Shown here piece after piece: positions 11,127 to 22,242 of a stretch of 64,000 bases of DNA (within the stretch, counting starts at the first letter, position 1; each line of letters begins with the position of its first letter). The stretch comes from Lasiosphaeria ovina (lineage: Eukaryota > Ascomycota > Sordariomycetes > Sordariales > Lasiosphaeriaceae). The position numbers and the translations under genes were made by a program. Under the pieces are notes generated by a model, which searched no databases, was not told the origin of the DNA, and was given only the letters and a program-made list of their open reading frames with translations. The stretch covers positions 1,984,001 to 2,048,000 of the forward strand of contig JAULSN010000003.1 of assembly GCA_033439765.1 (NCBI GenBank), read 5' to 3'.

Positions 11127-12009
11127 TTCCTTACGCGGCTGGCTATGACGCGTCCCAGGTTGGCACTGGTTTTCACTGGCGTCCCGGGGTTTGCACGCAT
11201 TGGGTGCGAACGGGCTCGGAGTTATTTAGACCTGGAGGAAAATCAGGCGGGGATTTGGAATTCTTGTTTCTCCTTCTTCCCTGATAAAACGGTTATGTTT
11301 ATGACAATCCAATGACCTTTTTTCGCGTCCCCAATTTTCTCTGGGTACTTAATGGTGGTGAATATGAACCAAAACCTGCAAAGCACCTCAACCACAAAAA
11401 GTCTTATCTCATCTCACCGCCGACGATCAGACTCCTTACCCCTTCAATTTGTTGCGGGGAGCAAGGTCTATTTATGACCAGAGGAAGACTAGCATCGGCA
11501 CCTGTAAGCCTTCTTTGTTAATTCTGTAAGAGCGGCTACCTATGTTCCATGATTGAATGCATTCGTGCGTTGTTCTTCACGCTAAGGCCCTGCTTCAACT
11601 AATGAGTGACGAAGGCCACTCGTTCTATTTCCGCCCTGTGGTTGGGGTTACACAGTGTTCTGGTAGGTTGAACTGCCCTGAACAGAGTATCCCGTACGAC
11701 AGGTGAGCTTGTGGCTGACCTGTCCCGAGCTTTCCCTGGTTCGTGCCTGAGATAGGGTGGTCCTGCAGGCAGCTGCTGCACAGCTTGAAAGGCGTCGTTC
11801 CTGCCTACCCATTTAAATTGCCTAGGCAGAAACGCGAGGTGGTCGATAAACTTCGGCTAGCTTTGCAAGCAGTTGCCTTCCTCAGTGACCACCTACCAAC
11901 GCTATAACATCCCAGAGCTAGGAAACCTGAAATTTTACCTTGGCAACCACGAACACTACAACTCATTTTCCGTTCTTCCCCAATCATCAGCTGAACTAAT
12001 ACTTAAACG
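11127..12009. other. Intergenic region
   Basis: No supported gene. The right end includes the leader of the HET-domain gene, whose ATG lies in TTAAACGATGG. Confidence 0.5.
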
Positions 12010-13845
12010 ATGGCACACCGCTCTCTTCAACTTTACGCCTACGAGCAGTTGCAGCTCAACGAGATCCGCTTACTAAAGGTCACCAGCCCCTCGGACTCGC
12101 CCGAGCAGTGGGATCTGACGCTCGTTCACACGCCCATCGACCATGCACCGCCGTACGAAACGATCTCATATGTATGGGGCCTGACTCCCCTCAATCGCCC
12201 ACTGGCGCTCAGTACTGGCGCCGTGCTGCATATCAACGAAAACCTCGAGCGAGTGTTAAATGGCGTGGTGCGTCACTGCTCGACGGGATACCTCTGGGCG
12301 GACCGGATCTGCATCAACCAGGCGGACACGGCAGAGCGAAACCACCAAGTGCAGATCATGGGCCAGATCTACCGGTCTTGCCTTCGGGTGTTTGTCTGGT
12401 TGGGGTGCGACGACGACCTGCCCGAATGCTCTGCTCTGGACTTTGTCTGCGATATTGCAAACGCTGCGCTTGGAAGGGATCTACCGAAGGACGACCTTCT
12501 CAAGCGCTTTCAAACCGTGTTGCTTGGCGATGTGGGCTTGAACAACGGTGAATTAGCCATGCGTAAGAACGATGAGCGGTTGGCCCTTTGGCAACTGTTC
12601 AAGTACTTTGGCAGCCCTTGGTTTTCACGGGCCTGGGTCTTCCAAGAAATCGTGTTACCGCAATGTTCCAGCATCCTCATTGGATCCTCGGCCGTCTCTC
12701 TCGAAGGCCTCTACTGGATCTGCGAAGCGATTGATCAGATTGACGCTCAGGATATACTACCAGTCGTCGCCGAAGGCACAGTCCTATTTTCCAGCGGCCT
12801 GAGAACGGCGCCAATCATGCGACAGACTTGGAGAAGCTTGCATCTCCCAGGCGACAACCAGTCAGTGCCGTACCCCAGCATCACAAAGACATTATCATCT
12901 ATCGCGCCTAAAATGAACACTTCGGTCCCTCCTGATCGCGTCTACGCATTCCTGGGTCTCAATCTTGACCCAAGAATACAAATCGAGCCAGACTATGAAG
13001 CTTCTGAGCTGGAGGTCCACGTCGGTACGGCAAAGTCAATCATCCAAGGATCCGGCCGGCTGGATATCTTCGAGTATCTTTGCCGCTCAGGGGATGGCGA
13101 CGACGGCCGCCCGTTCACCAGAAGGACGCCCACTTGGGCACCCGACTTCACCTCCCCGGAGCACCTCACTCCGTTTTCGGTATCTAGAACTCTGCCACGG
13201 CAATCCGAGGGTCGATTCTATCCCCATATTGGGCAGTGTGATGATTCAGGGACATTGACTGTACACGGGCGGAAGATAGACAGCATCCAAACCCATATCG
13301 ACCCTCGGGTGCCACCGCACATTCGAGGGACATATTTCGACTTCTCCCACTATGTCACCTCGGCGGTCGATGGCTGGGAATTATCGGAACAAATGGTTCC
13401 CAGCCCAACAGCACAAGCTGTATTTGCAGCACTGGTGGGCCAGGGCCATTGTGACGACGACGTGGTCGCCCGCGCATTCAACAACGACAACAAAGAGCGC
13501 GTTGCTAAGATGCTACCGTCGGTCGTCCGGCACTACCATGACAGAGTAGAGGCCAAACCCGGAGCCGACGACGAAACACTACCTGAATACTGGGGGGAGA
13601 TCCAAGAGGCGGTATCAGCCATCTACCGTGTTGCGTACAAAAGGTATCTTTTCGTTACTTGCGCTGGGCAGCTGGCGCTGGGGTGCACGCTAGAACCGGG
13701 CGACGAGATTTGGGTGCTTCACGGCTGCTCTAACCCGGTGGCACTGAGGCCGACAGATCAAGGAACATATTGTGTGCAAGAGACTTGCTTCTTGGAAGGC
13801 TGGATGGATGCTTGGGGAGCTGACATGGTCGACTGGAAGGAATAG
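12010..13845 (+). CDS. HET-domain (heterokaryon incompatibility) protein
   Basis: A single-exon gene of 611 residues. The N-terminal half carries the three blocks of the HET domain: YETISYVWG near residue 48, LWADRICINQAD near residue 95, and GQIYRSCLRVFVWLG followed by WFSRAWVFQEIV. HET domains are thought to trigger regulated cell death when incompatible strains fuse, or act as effectors of NLR-like sensors. The C-terminal half ends with the pattern typical of the large single-domain HET family, GDEIWVLHGCSNPVALRP then a Cys-Gly-rich strand. No repeat or transmembrane segment is seen. Whether it is a true vic/het gene or one of the many HET paralogues in such genomes cannot be told from one sequence. 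The frame is intact. Confidence 0.93.
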   Translation: MAHRSLQLYAYEQLQLNEIRLLKVTSPSDSPEQWDLTLVHTPIDHAPPYETISYVWGLTPLNRPLALSTGAVLHINENLERVLNGVVRHCSTGYLWADRICINQADTAERNHQVQIMGQIYRSCLRVFVWLGCDDDLPECSALDFVCDIANAALGRDLPKDDLLKRFQTVLLGDVGLNNGELAMRKNDERLALWQLFKYFGSPWFSRAWVFQEIVLPQCSSILIGSSAVSLEGLYWICEAIDQIDAQDILPVVAEGTVLFSSGLRTAPIMRQTWRSLHLPGDNQSVPYPSITKTLSSIAPKMNTSVPPDRVYAFLGLNLDPRIQIEPDYEASELEVHVGTAKSIIQGSGRLDIFEYLCRSGDGDDGRPFTRRTPTWAPDFTSPEHLTPFSVSRTLPRQSEGRFYPHIGQCDDSGTLTVHGRKIDSIQTHIDPRVPPHIRGTYFDFSHYVTSAVDGWELSEQMVPSPTAQAVFAALVGQGHCDDDVVARAFNNDNKERVAKMLPSVVRHYHDRVEAKPGADDETLPEYWGEIQEAVSAIYRVAYKRYLFVTCAGQLALGCTLEPGDEIWVLHGCSNPVALRPTDQGTYCVQETCFLEGWMDAWGADMVDWKE

Positions 13846-15798
13846 GAAGGCATCGAGTTGAGATAGGTTTAAGCTGTCCTCCCTGAACGCTGGGCGGCAG
13901 CATGTGCATATTATGGGCCGGGCCACAGACCCGGGCGGGCGTGTACCCGAGTCCTCCGCCAACCACAAGCCACATGCGCAAACCGAGCATCGGGAATGCA
14001 CAAGAACCGCTTGACCCCAAAACACGGCCAGGCCGCTAATATCGGCGGCTGCTGTGTACCTAACTACCCATTCCCTTTGCCATGGGCCTGGAAAATTTTC
14101 AAGGTGCAATGCGGCTTGCAAGCAGGGCGGACCACAATCCACGGCCGAGCCAGACAGCAGACCGACCTGCCTGACTCGGCAACTAGTCTCTCAGAATGGC
14201 GCGTCTGTGCATATGCATGCCCACGCCACGCCCGGTCTTTTGTGTGCCGAGCGGACGGAATCCTGTGTGTGTGCAGCAGCCCGGCGGCTCAGGAACCAGG
14301 ACCAGAACCCCGACCCCTGTGGACTTAATCCTCCGCCGACGCTGCCAAAAAGGAGTCTGGCTTCTGAAGATCGGCGACTGCAGGGGCTGATGCAGCTGGT
14401 TGGTTGGTTGGTTGGTTGGTTGTATTTACGTGCCGGCGGGATATTCCGTAATTAGTTGTTCTGGTCTTTTTTTTGACGTTGGGTTTAGAGTATGACACAA
14501 ATGGTGGTAAGAAGTTTTCCATGATTAGGTACCTACCCACCTTTTTCCTGTGATTGCGAGATAATAACCACCAACAGCCACAGAGACCGACCCACGTACC
14601 GCGCCAGAACTATTCGAAAGCCACAGCTCAACCCAAAGATGTGCAGCAGCCGGACGTCGGAGAATTCTGCAAGCCGACCACCCACACCCTCATCATGTCT
14701 TTGAATGGCATCAATACCCGAGCAAACACAAAGAACGGATGGAAAACAGCGCGTCGACCCCGCTCCGCTTGTGCAGAAGGATCGCCCGTCACAGAGGCAC
14801 AGCGAAATCCAAGGTTACACTAACACAGGTGGCTCCCAGGCTCGGACGTTGCATTGAGAGAGAGGCAAAAAAAAAAGACTGATCATGGCTGACCTCGAAT
14901 GCGGCGTATAACAGCCGACTGCTTGTTCCCCGCACAGAGCTGAGAGGTGTATGGGGGCTCTCGGGAGTTGACGTCTTGCCGACGAGGCTGGGAGCTGGGC
15001 CCTGCATTCTCCTTGGTCGACGGTACGGGAGGCGATTAATATTCCTGGAGTGCATTCTCGGAGCTTGTTTGCTGGGTCTTATGTTCCTGAAACGAGGTGT
15101 ACTCTGGTTGCACGGATGCGGGTTGGGGGCCAAGTGTAACATTGAAGCGATGAAAAGGGGCAGTCGGGGAGGTGGTATAGTTGACACACTTGCTGTGCCT
15201 CATTCTGGCCCCCCCTCCCCCCCTTCATCTCTAATCAGGACGGTATACGTACCCAGGTCCATACAGCTTATTGCGTAGGCGTCGCGGTAAATGCAGCCAA
15301 TCACCCCCATCGGTGAGGCAAGCACGACATCTCTCCGAGTCCTGCGTTTTCGGTGGCGCGTCGATCTCCGCGCCTCCCGGGCTGGTCTGGCGCCTCGTGC
15401 GACCCCGGGGCTGCATAAAAGAAGCAGGTGGCACTTCCGATTGCGAATGCGGTGGTTAGTGTACAGGGGCCGCTGAGCGAGCGGGCTCCCGTTGCTGCTT
15501 GACGAGATGTGGCACAGCACAGCTCGACGTGAAGGATTCAGGATGGCATTGACCCCTTCTTGGCTCTGCTCTCCACGAGCGGCCTATAATCCATTGGACG
15601 GACCGACCGAGTAAATAGGCCGAGTAAAACAAGGGCGGCCACCACTCCAGCGATCCTCCCGCGATTTCCGTTTGCGGCCGGTTGATCACTTGCGATGGTC
15701 TATACCTATAAAACATGCCCCCCCGTCTCTTCTCGGAGAATTAAGAGCCACCAAGTTGGATCTCCCGCCTCTCCCGATTACACCAGGACGAAGTCACC
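13846..15798. other. Intergenic region with a GGTT microsatellite
   Basis: Several short overlapping frames have random-looking composition and no domain. A pure (GGTT)n tract of about six units lies at 14398-14422. The right end must hold the promoter of the secreted-protein gene; TATACCTATAAAA near 15699-15711 is a plausible TATA element about 90 bp before its ATG. Confidence 0.5.
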
Positions 15799-16978
15799 AT
15801 GCAGCAGTCTTGGATCCGCGTCTTTGGCGCCGCCTGCGCGCTGATATCGTGCCTGATTTCTCCAGCAACCGCGACCTCAATCTCATCGAAATGGAGCCGC
15901 TCTAGGACAAGGGCCAGCGCGCCGAGACACTCCGACCCGTTCCTGCTGCACGCTAGGAACACAACCACCAACTCGACCGCCGGGTTCGCGCAGCGCAACT
16001 TCAACACCATCTCGAGCATCTACGGGCTGACCGTGTACCCGAACCAGGTGCCCATCATTGTCAACGGCGGCGCGGCGGTGCCGCCGGGCTTGTTCAGCCA
16101 GGACGTGGTCGGCCGCGTCGACCCCGTCGGCGACTTTATTGGCTTCGAGGCCTCCATCGAGTATTTCTTCGCCCTGGCGCCCATCCCGCAGCCCTCGGAC
16201 CGCTTCGCTGCTATCACGAGCTACAAGATCACCGAGTTTTCGTCGGGCTGCCCCGGCGTTGCGTCTTCTGTTGTTTACCTCTACTGCAGCGTCGTCAACC
16301 CCGGCGCCCCCGACGACGGCACGCCGCTGCCGCCCCTGAAGCAGGTGAGCATACACATCCCCGTCCCTGGCCCTTCTTTCCACCCCCCTTCCACTCAAAC
16401 TCACACAAAATCCCCCCTGAAACAGGTAGCCTTCTGGACATTCGACGCCTCGGGCGCGGTGCTCAAGTACGACGCGTGGATCCCGCGGCTCAACGCGTGG
16501 CTGGAGCAGACGGCCGGCGGCGTGTCGGTGACGGACCCGCAGTTCCAGGCTGGCACCATCGCCGCGCTGTGCGACGCCACGCAGCAGCGCTGCCTCGGCC
16601 CCGACAACGTGCAGTGGAACAGCACCGCACAGTGCGTCGCCGCACTCGCGCAGAAGCCGTTTGGCAACTACGACGAGGCGCGCGGCGACAATGTCGTCTG
16701 CCGCGCGATTCATGTCATTCTCACGGTCGGGAATCCGGATGTATGTCTTTACTTTTTTTTTTTTTTTTTCACTTTCTGTCCCTTTTGCTTTTAGGGTTTG
16801 TGGTGTGCCCCTTTTTGCAGCTTCATAGGAACGGGTGCTAATTTTTATTCTACAGACTCACTGCCCGCACGTCGGGCCTACAGGCGGCGGCGCATGCATC
16901 GACGTTCCCTACGGACACGTTTTCGAGGACGAGGACGTGTACAGCGATCCTATCGGCGAGACGTTTGTTTGCAAGTAA
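15799..16978 (+). CDS. Secreted fungal protein of unknown function
   Basis: Three exons: 15799-16344, 16426-16740 and 16856-16978, giving 327 residues. Residues 1-26 form a signal peptide (hydrophobic stretch ending SPATAT), followed by a basic, dibasic-containing pro-like segment. The mature part has N-glycosylation sites (NTT, NST), ordered hydrophobic strands such as YGLTVYPNQVPIIVNGG, and a Cys-rich C-terminal third ending FVCK. The second intron has GTATGT...CTACAG and a polypyrimidine run. The first intron (81 nt, GTGAGC...AACAG) is a multiple of three and has no stop, so retaining it would add 27 residues. It is judged an intron because it duplicates CTGAARCAG at both splice junctions and is Pro/His/Ser-rich and low-complexity. 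I do not recognise a named family. Confidence 0.8.
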
Positions 16979-17307
16979 CCCTAGGTGCTGGGTGTTTTAG
17001 GCTGTGTCGGAAGAAGGGAGCTCGCGGAGCTGCTGTCATTATTAGCTGTAGACCTACCTCTGTATATGCTAGACGTCTTTCCTGGGATTTGATACCCGGG
17101 TTGGGAATCACTAGATTATGTTAAGAGTCAATTGAGATCCAACGCGCTCATTGGTTCACTGTGCACTTGTCATTGTCATTATTGGGCCATTGGTTGGTGC
17201 CGAACATCGTCAATTCTTTTTCTCATTTTATGCTATCACATCTCCAAAGTAATCGCAGCTACACCTTGTGTCTGTGTAATAATTACTTCGCGCTGCCCTA
17301 AACTCTT
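16979..17307. other. Short convergent intergenic spacer
   Basis: This lies between the 3' ends of two convergent genes. Nothing beyond AT-rich 3' UTR-like sequence is seen. Confidence 0.6.
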
Positions 17308-18501
17308 TCAGTTTCTCAAACAGCCTTTTTGCCCAGGACCACCGTCCACCCATCTTCCCCAGCTGAAGTCTTGGCAGGTTTGGGGGGTCTTAGGCTTAGG
17401 AGGAGCGGCCTGCGCAGGCTTGGAAGGCAGAGCAGGCTTCGAGGTATTATCAGCCCTTGCGTTGGCCATCCTCTGCTTCTTAGCCAAGTCCTTCTCCTCG
17501 GCCAAAGTCTTCTTCTTCAGCAGGGCCTCGCCGAACTCGCTATAGAGCGTGACAAACTCAGGATGAGCCCAGTGCAGCCAGTGGACCATGTTCCAAGAGA
17601 CCCTGCGGGGCGCTCTGCCGCTGTCCTTGCCGTACAGGGGCTTGAGAGAGGTAACGTCGGACCCGGTCTTGCCGAGCACGTACAGGATCGTCTTCTCCAG
17701 GTCGTCGACCTTGCTCTGCCAGTACTCGTCCTTGGGGTTAAACAGGACCTGGCGGAACTCCTCGTCAGTCAGAAGGTGCTCGTCCATCCGGACGTTGAAT
17801 ATGCGCAGGGAGCTCTCGCGCCAGCTGTCGAGCAGCTCCGCGTCGAACTCGCGCGTGACGTCCTGCGCCCAGAAGCGGACCATGGTCGAGACGAACAGGG
17901 CGTTCTCGAGCTCGGCGAGGTGGAAGCGCTCGTAGACTACAGCGTCGCCGGTCTTGTTGTCGTAAACCGTGTCGGCGGAGAGGTCTGAGGCGGCCCAAAG
18001 GAACCAGCCGTTGTTGCCGTCGAAGAACTTGGGGCTGTCGTTGATGTCGGCCAGGCCCTTGTCGAGCGCCTTCTTGACGTACTCGGCGGGGAAGACGTTG
18101 CCAGCGCCCAGCCTCGAGATGCCCCGGAGAGGGAATGACGTGGACCAGTTGGTCCAGGCGGTCTCCGAGTTGGGGTTCTGCGCATGCTGCCGCACGTCGG
18201 CGACGTTTGGGAGGTGGACCTTGAGGATGCCGAACTGGCCAGGGGTGAGCACACGGAGGTACTTGCTCAGGCACCGTCTGGTCTCCTCGGGGGTCAGGCC
18301 GGCAGCCGCGAGGGCGTGGGCCAGGACCACAAAGTGCACAAACTGGTGGTTGTAGAGCGAGACCTTGGGGTCGCTCTTGAGCTGTCTCCGGACGTCGTTT
18401 TGGTAAACCTTCTTCTCACCCATCTCCGTCCGCTTGATAGGCATAGACCTTCTACTGGTGTCGGTGGAGAAGGGGATGGCAGACCCGATCTTGATCGGCA
18501 T
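17308..18501 (-). CDS. Conserved-looking intracellular protein, function unknown
   Basis: A single exon of 397 residues starting at the ATG at 18501 (CACAATGCC context). The frame is open to 18789, but the added residues look like translated leader, and an upstream CT-rich TATAAAA-like stretch (TTTATATCCACC on the minus strand) fits a leader. The protein is mostly helical with many Trp and Tyr (WFLWAASDLSAD, SWNMVHWLHWAHPEF). It ends in a Lys/Ala/Pro-rich low-complexity segment (about residues 345-385) followed by a short WGRWVDGGPGQKG tail. There is no signal peptide, transmembrane segment or domain I know. Codon use and the uninterrupted frame argue that it is real. Confidence 0.75.
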   Translation of the reverse strand: MPIKIGSAIPFSTDTSRRSMPIKRTEMGEKKVYQNDVRRQLKSDPKVSLYNHQFVHFVVLAHALAAAGLTPEETRRCLSKYLRVLTPGQFGILKVHLPNVADVRQHAQNPNSETAWTNWSTSFPLRGISRLGAGNVFPAEYVKKALDKGLADINDSPKFFDGNNGWFLWAASDLSADTVYDNKTGDAVVYERFHLAELENALFVSTMVRFWAQDVTREFDAELLDSWRESSLRIFNVRMDEHLLTDEEFRQVLFNPKDEYWQSKVDDLEKTILYVLGKTGSDVTSLKPLYGKDSGRAPRRVSWNMVHWLHWAHPEFVTLYSEFGEALLKKKTLAEEKDLAKKQRMANARADNTSKPALPSKPAQAAPPKPKTPQTCQDFSWGRWVDGGPGQKGCLRN

Positions 18502-19274
18502 TGTGATCTGTGAGATTGGGAGAGTGGGAGATACGGTATTTGGTGGATATAAAAGCAAGCGAAATCTCGCTGGCTGTTTATAGGAGATGCTATGAAAGGC
18601 GATGGTTTGCGTGTGATGATGAGGGGAAGATGCAGCCATGGAGCGAGAGAGACAGGATTTAAATACAGATGTGTAGTGTGGTGAACTTGGAAACAGTACA
18701 GTACGAATGTTGTGGCGTCGGGCAAACAGAACAAAGCAGTGACAATACCGCTGTTTGGCGCACAACGGCTGGTGCAACCTTTTCAACAATAGCTGTGAGT
18801 AGACAATGACCCAACACCATGACGCGTTTCAGGTTCACAATGTTCTGACTCTGTTCAACTGACGAACGAGCTACGAGTTAATGCATCAAACTTGCCTGCC
18901 ATATCTCTGTTTCCAAGGTACCAGATACTAGGACTACCCGACGTAAACGCGAATCCCGGCGAAACCCGGTTTAGGGACGAAACACCATGGCTCAGACGCC
19001 GCCTGTAGCTTGTTTTAACGTTACAGCTCCCGCCTGATTAAAGACAATAGGTCAGTTACACGCGCCATTTTCGCTTCGCCGACCGTTGGCATGTACCTTG
19101 ATGTCAAAGGTCCGTTTACCAAATCACGGATCCCAACATCATCATCACATATTTACAATTCCAAGAATAACTAAAATCTGAGAAATAGTCTCATAGAAAG
19201 TCTATAATAAACCCAACGCGCCGTTCCTCGATCATAGTCCCCATCGTCATCGTCATCATCATCACCGTCTTTCA
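18502..19274. other. Intergenic region
   Basis: Leader and promoter of the minus-strand unknown gene on the left, and the 3' end region of the MFS gene on the right, including an ATC/ATG microsatellite (CATCGTCATCGTCATC) near 19240-19262. No gene is supported. Confidence 0.5.
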
Positions 19275-21010
19275 TCACACCTTGACCCTCCAACCGGCGA
19301 CATCCTTCCTCGCCTTAGTGACACGCGCCGCGACCATGAATCCAGAGCCGACCAGCAGCATCGACCCCGCAAACGCCTGCGCACCAACATATCGGCCGCC
19401 GCCGGCGGTGAGGATAGCGCCTGCGATGGGTGGGCCAGCGAGGGCGCCGAAGCTGGCGATGGTGAAGACCATGCCCATGCGGACGCCCGTCTTGCGCAGG
19501 TCGGTGGTCAGGCTGGTGAGCCCGGCGGGGAAGAGGCTCTGGATGCCGCCGGCAGCGGCGCCGTAGAAGATGGCCCAGACGTAGAGCTTGGGGGTCGCGT
19601 CGACGGCCATCCACGCCAGCACGGCGACGCCCGCGACCGCCGCCGTCGGGATGAATACCGTGATGGGCCCGAACCGGTCCGCTAGGTGGTTCGGCCCCAG
19701 CCGCCCCGCGACCCCCGCGCCGTTGAGCACCAGCAGCAGGTTGAGCCCGTCCGTGTAGCTCAGCCCCACCACGTCGCGGCTGAAGGACGCCACGTAGTAG
19801 AAGGCGAAGAAGATGCCGAGGAAGCACTGATTGGTACGCAATGTGAAGTTTTGTATCAGTTCATTGTTCTCTTTGTCCGGGCAGTGGAGGAAACAAAGAG
19901 AACCAAAAACTCACAAAGAAGCTCCCTAGGGCGTAGAAGGTATACTCCATCTCTTTGAACGCGGTCCACTCGACAATAGGCCCCGCTCGGCGCGGGGGGA
20001 TGCGCGTCTTGAGGAAGACGAAGCTGACGGCGAGGGTAGTGACCTGGATGAAACCAATGGCGCGCATTGTCCAGGGGAAGCCGACGGCGGGCAGCAGCTG
20101 GCGGGCCATGCTGGGGAAGACGAGGCCGCCGGTGGCGCTGCCGCAGGCGGCGAAGCCGATGGCGAGGCTGCGGCGCTTGTTGAAGTAGGTCGACATGACG
20201 GTCACGCACGGGCAGAAGAGGAAGCCGTTGCCGAGCCCCATGCACACGCCCTGCGCCAGCACCGCCTGCCAGTAGCTGCCGGCAGTCATGGACGCCAGCG
20301 AGAAGATGCCGACGGTCTGGAACGCGCAACCCAGGAACAGCACGTGTCTGAAGTAGCCTGCGTCCGTCAGGCGGCCGGTGATTGTGCCGATGAAGAAGAG
20401 GAGGAAGACCTGCAGCGACCCGATCCACGAGATGTCCGACGGTGGCCGCGCCAGCGCCGTCACGTAGTAGGCCTGGAACACACCGAAAGAGTTGATAAAG
20501 CCCCACGTGTTCATCACGACGAGGTGCGTGCAGGCAACTGCCAGTTGGCTGCAATTAGCGGCATGGACATTCCACCGCTCACGGTATCGTGAACTCACCC
20601 GCTATCCACGCCTGCAGTCCTCCGTCGGGTGGCGGTGCTGGATTCCAGCTCGACCTGGTTGTTTTTCGACTGAGCGCGCGGCTGATGACGCGCGACAAGC
20701 CGCCACCCGCGCCGGCGGCGACGTGTGATTCGTGTCTGTCGCCGTCGCCGTCGCCGTCGCCATGGTTCCCGTCCGTGCCAGCAACCTCGGAGGCCACCTC
20801 GTCCGCGCCCGTCTCTCCCACGTCTTCCTCCGAACCGATAGCAAGCTTTTCCACGTCCACGTCGGTCCTTGAAGACGAACTGTCGCCCTCTTCTCCAATT
20901 TCTGTCTGTCGACTTTTCTCAAGCTCGGCCAACGGCTCTTCACGTGGATCCGGCGCCATCCTAGATTCGTGCAATTCCGTGCCTTCTGAATCCAATGAAT
21001 TAGCAGCCAA
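19275..21010 (-). CDS. MFS monocarboxylate-type (MCT) transporter
   Basis: Three exons: 21010-20599, 20537-19915 and 19826-19275, giving 528 residues. The first intron uses GTGAGT and the acceptor CTGGCAG; this choice restores the MCT signature PPDGGLQAWIAVACTH followed by NTWGFINSFGVFQAYY. The second intron is GTGAGT...ATCAG. About twelve hydrophobic segments follow a cytosolic acidic, Gly-Asp-rich leader of about 125 residues. The family moves monocarboxylates or, in many fungal paralogues, unidentified organic acids or siderophore-like compounds, by proton symport. The loop between TM2 and TM3 has GRLTDAGYFRHVLF, and the second half carries NHLADRFGPITVF, the usual charged loop positions. 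The substrate cannot be assigned. Confidence 0.92.
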
Positions 21011-22242
21011 AGTCGGTGACTAATAATAAGCGCTAGACAATGGATGAGATGGAAAGGAACGAATTCACCCTAATTAGCGCTAAATCGCAAGACCGGCCCA
21101 GGTTGGCAGATGCATGTGATCCACTTGGGCTTCGTGTACGAAGACGAGCAACCCGAGGGAAACAATACTCTGCGATCTATCGTTGTTATAATACTAGAGT
21201 GCCTTCATAACGGTAGTGACTCATGCTCAAAACCATGGTGAAGGAATTGAACATAGCATGTCAGGGGTTGGCTGGTAGCGGTGGGCAAGGGACAAGACCC
21301 GAGTGGGTATATGTAGCATTTCCAAAACAACCCAAAACGTCATGCAAGGACTGATATACGTTCAGATTGTGCTCCGGCATGACGGGTCTCATGTGATTAC
21401 TCATTACGTAGTACCCATGGTTTTGTTAGTGGTTGTTGGTGGTGGCTTTTTTTCCCGTCGCCTCCTGTCTCGGAACCCCGACCTTCTTCTAGGGGTCATT
21501 TCTTTTCCGGCGCTTACGAATCGCACAACCCGCGGAGAAAGGCGACATCATGATAATCTTCTTTTGCGCCGGGTCAGGCGCCAAGCAGGGAGTCAAAGAC
21601 GCCCTTTCAACAACACGTGCAGAAACCGTTATTCCCGGCGCCAGGTTGAGAATTCTGCACGAAACTAGTCAAAAATAGGTTTAGACCAATCCAGATACAG
21701 CACGCCCCAACGGCGCTTGACGCATTCCGCAGCTAAAGCGAGCATGTCTTGGCGCTCTGTCCGATGTCGCACTGCAGCACTGTAGCCAAAGTCGTGCCTC
21801 TCGGCATTCTCCGCGGCAGCGACGACATCTCGATCACTTTAGGGCACAGACAGACCAACAGAACAGCACGTGCAACAAGGAGGAATGAGATGAGTGCGGC
21901 AATGATACTCATTCCATGGTCAATGTAGTGGTTGCAGCAAATGTACAGAGAGTTCCCCAGATCCTCCCCTATTAGGTTGTCCACAAAAAGATCCCGACTC
22001 CTCTTCCCGACTCCTCAGCGACGTCTCGTACATGATAAAATGGCCTACCCTCAAGCTCTATCTGGCCTCCAATCTCCCGTCTCAAAATTCGACGGCTGCC
22101 AGGTCACCTTGACAGCCAGCCGACAAAGCATTAACATGGTTTTTGTGTCTGGTATATAAGCACAAGCTGTGTGCGTCAAAAATCGAACAAAACTGGTGAG
22201 CGAATGAACGCTCGTGAGAATAAGCTTGCTAGTATCGTCATC
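21011..22242. other. Intergenic region
   Basis: No frame with coding character. This is between the 5' end of the MFS gene and the 3' end of the giant surface protein. Nothing else is recognised. Confidence 0.5.

Noticed and set aside
14398..14422. GGTT repeat as an interstitial telomere
   Set aside because: Fungal telomeres here would be TTAGGG. GGTT units are a simple microsatellite.
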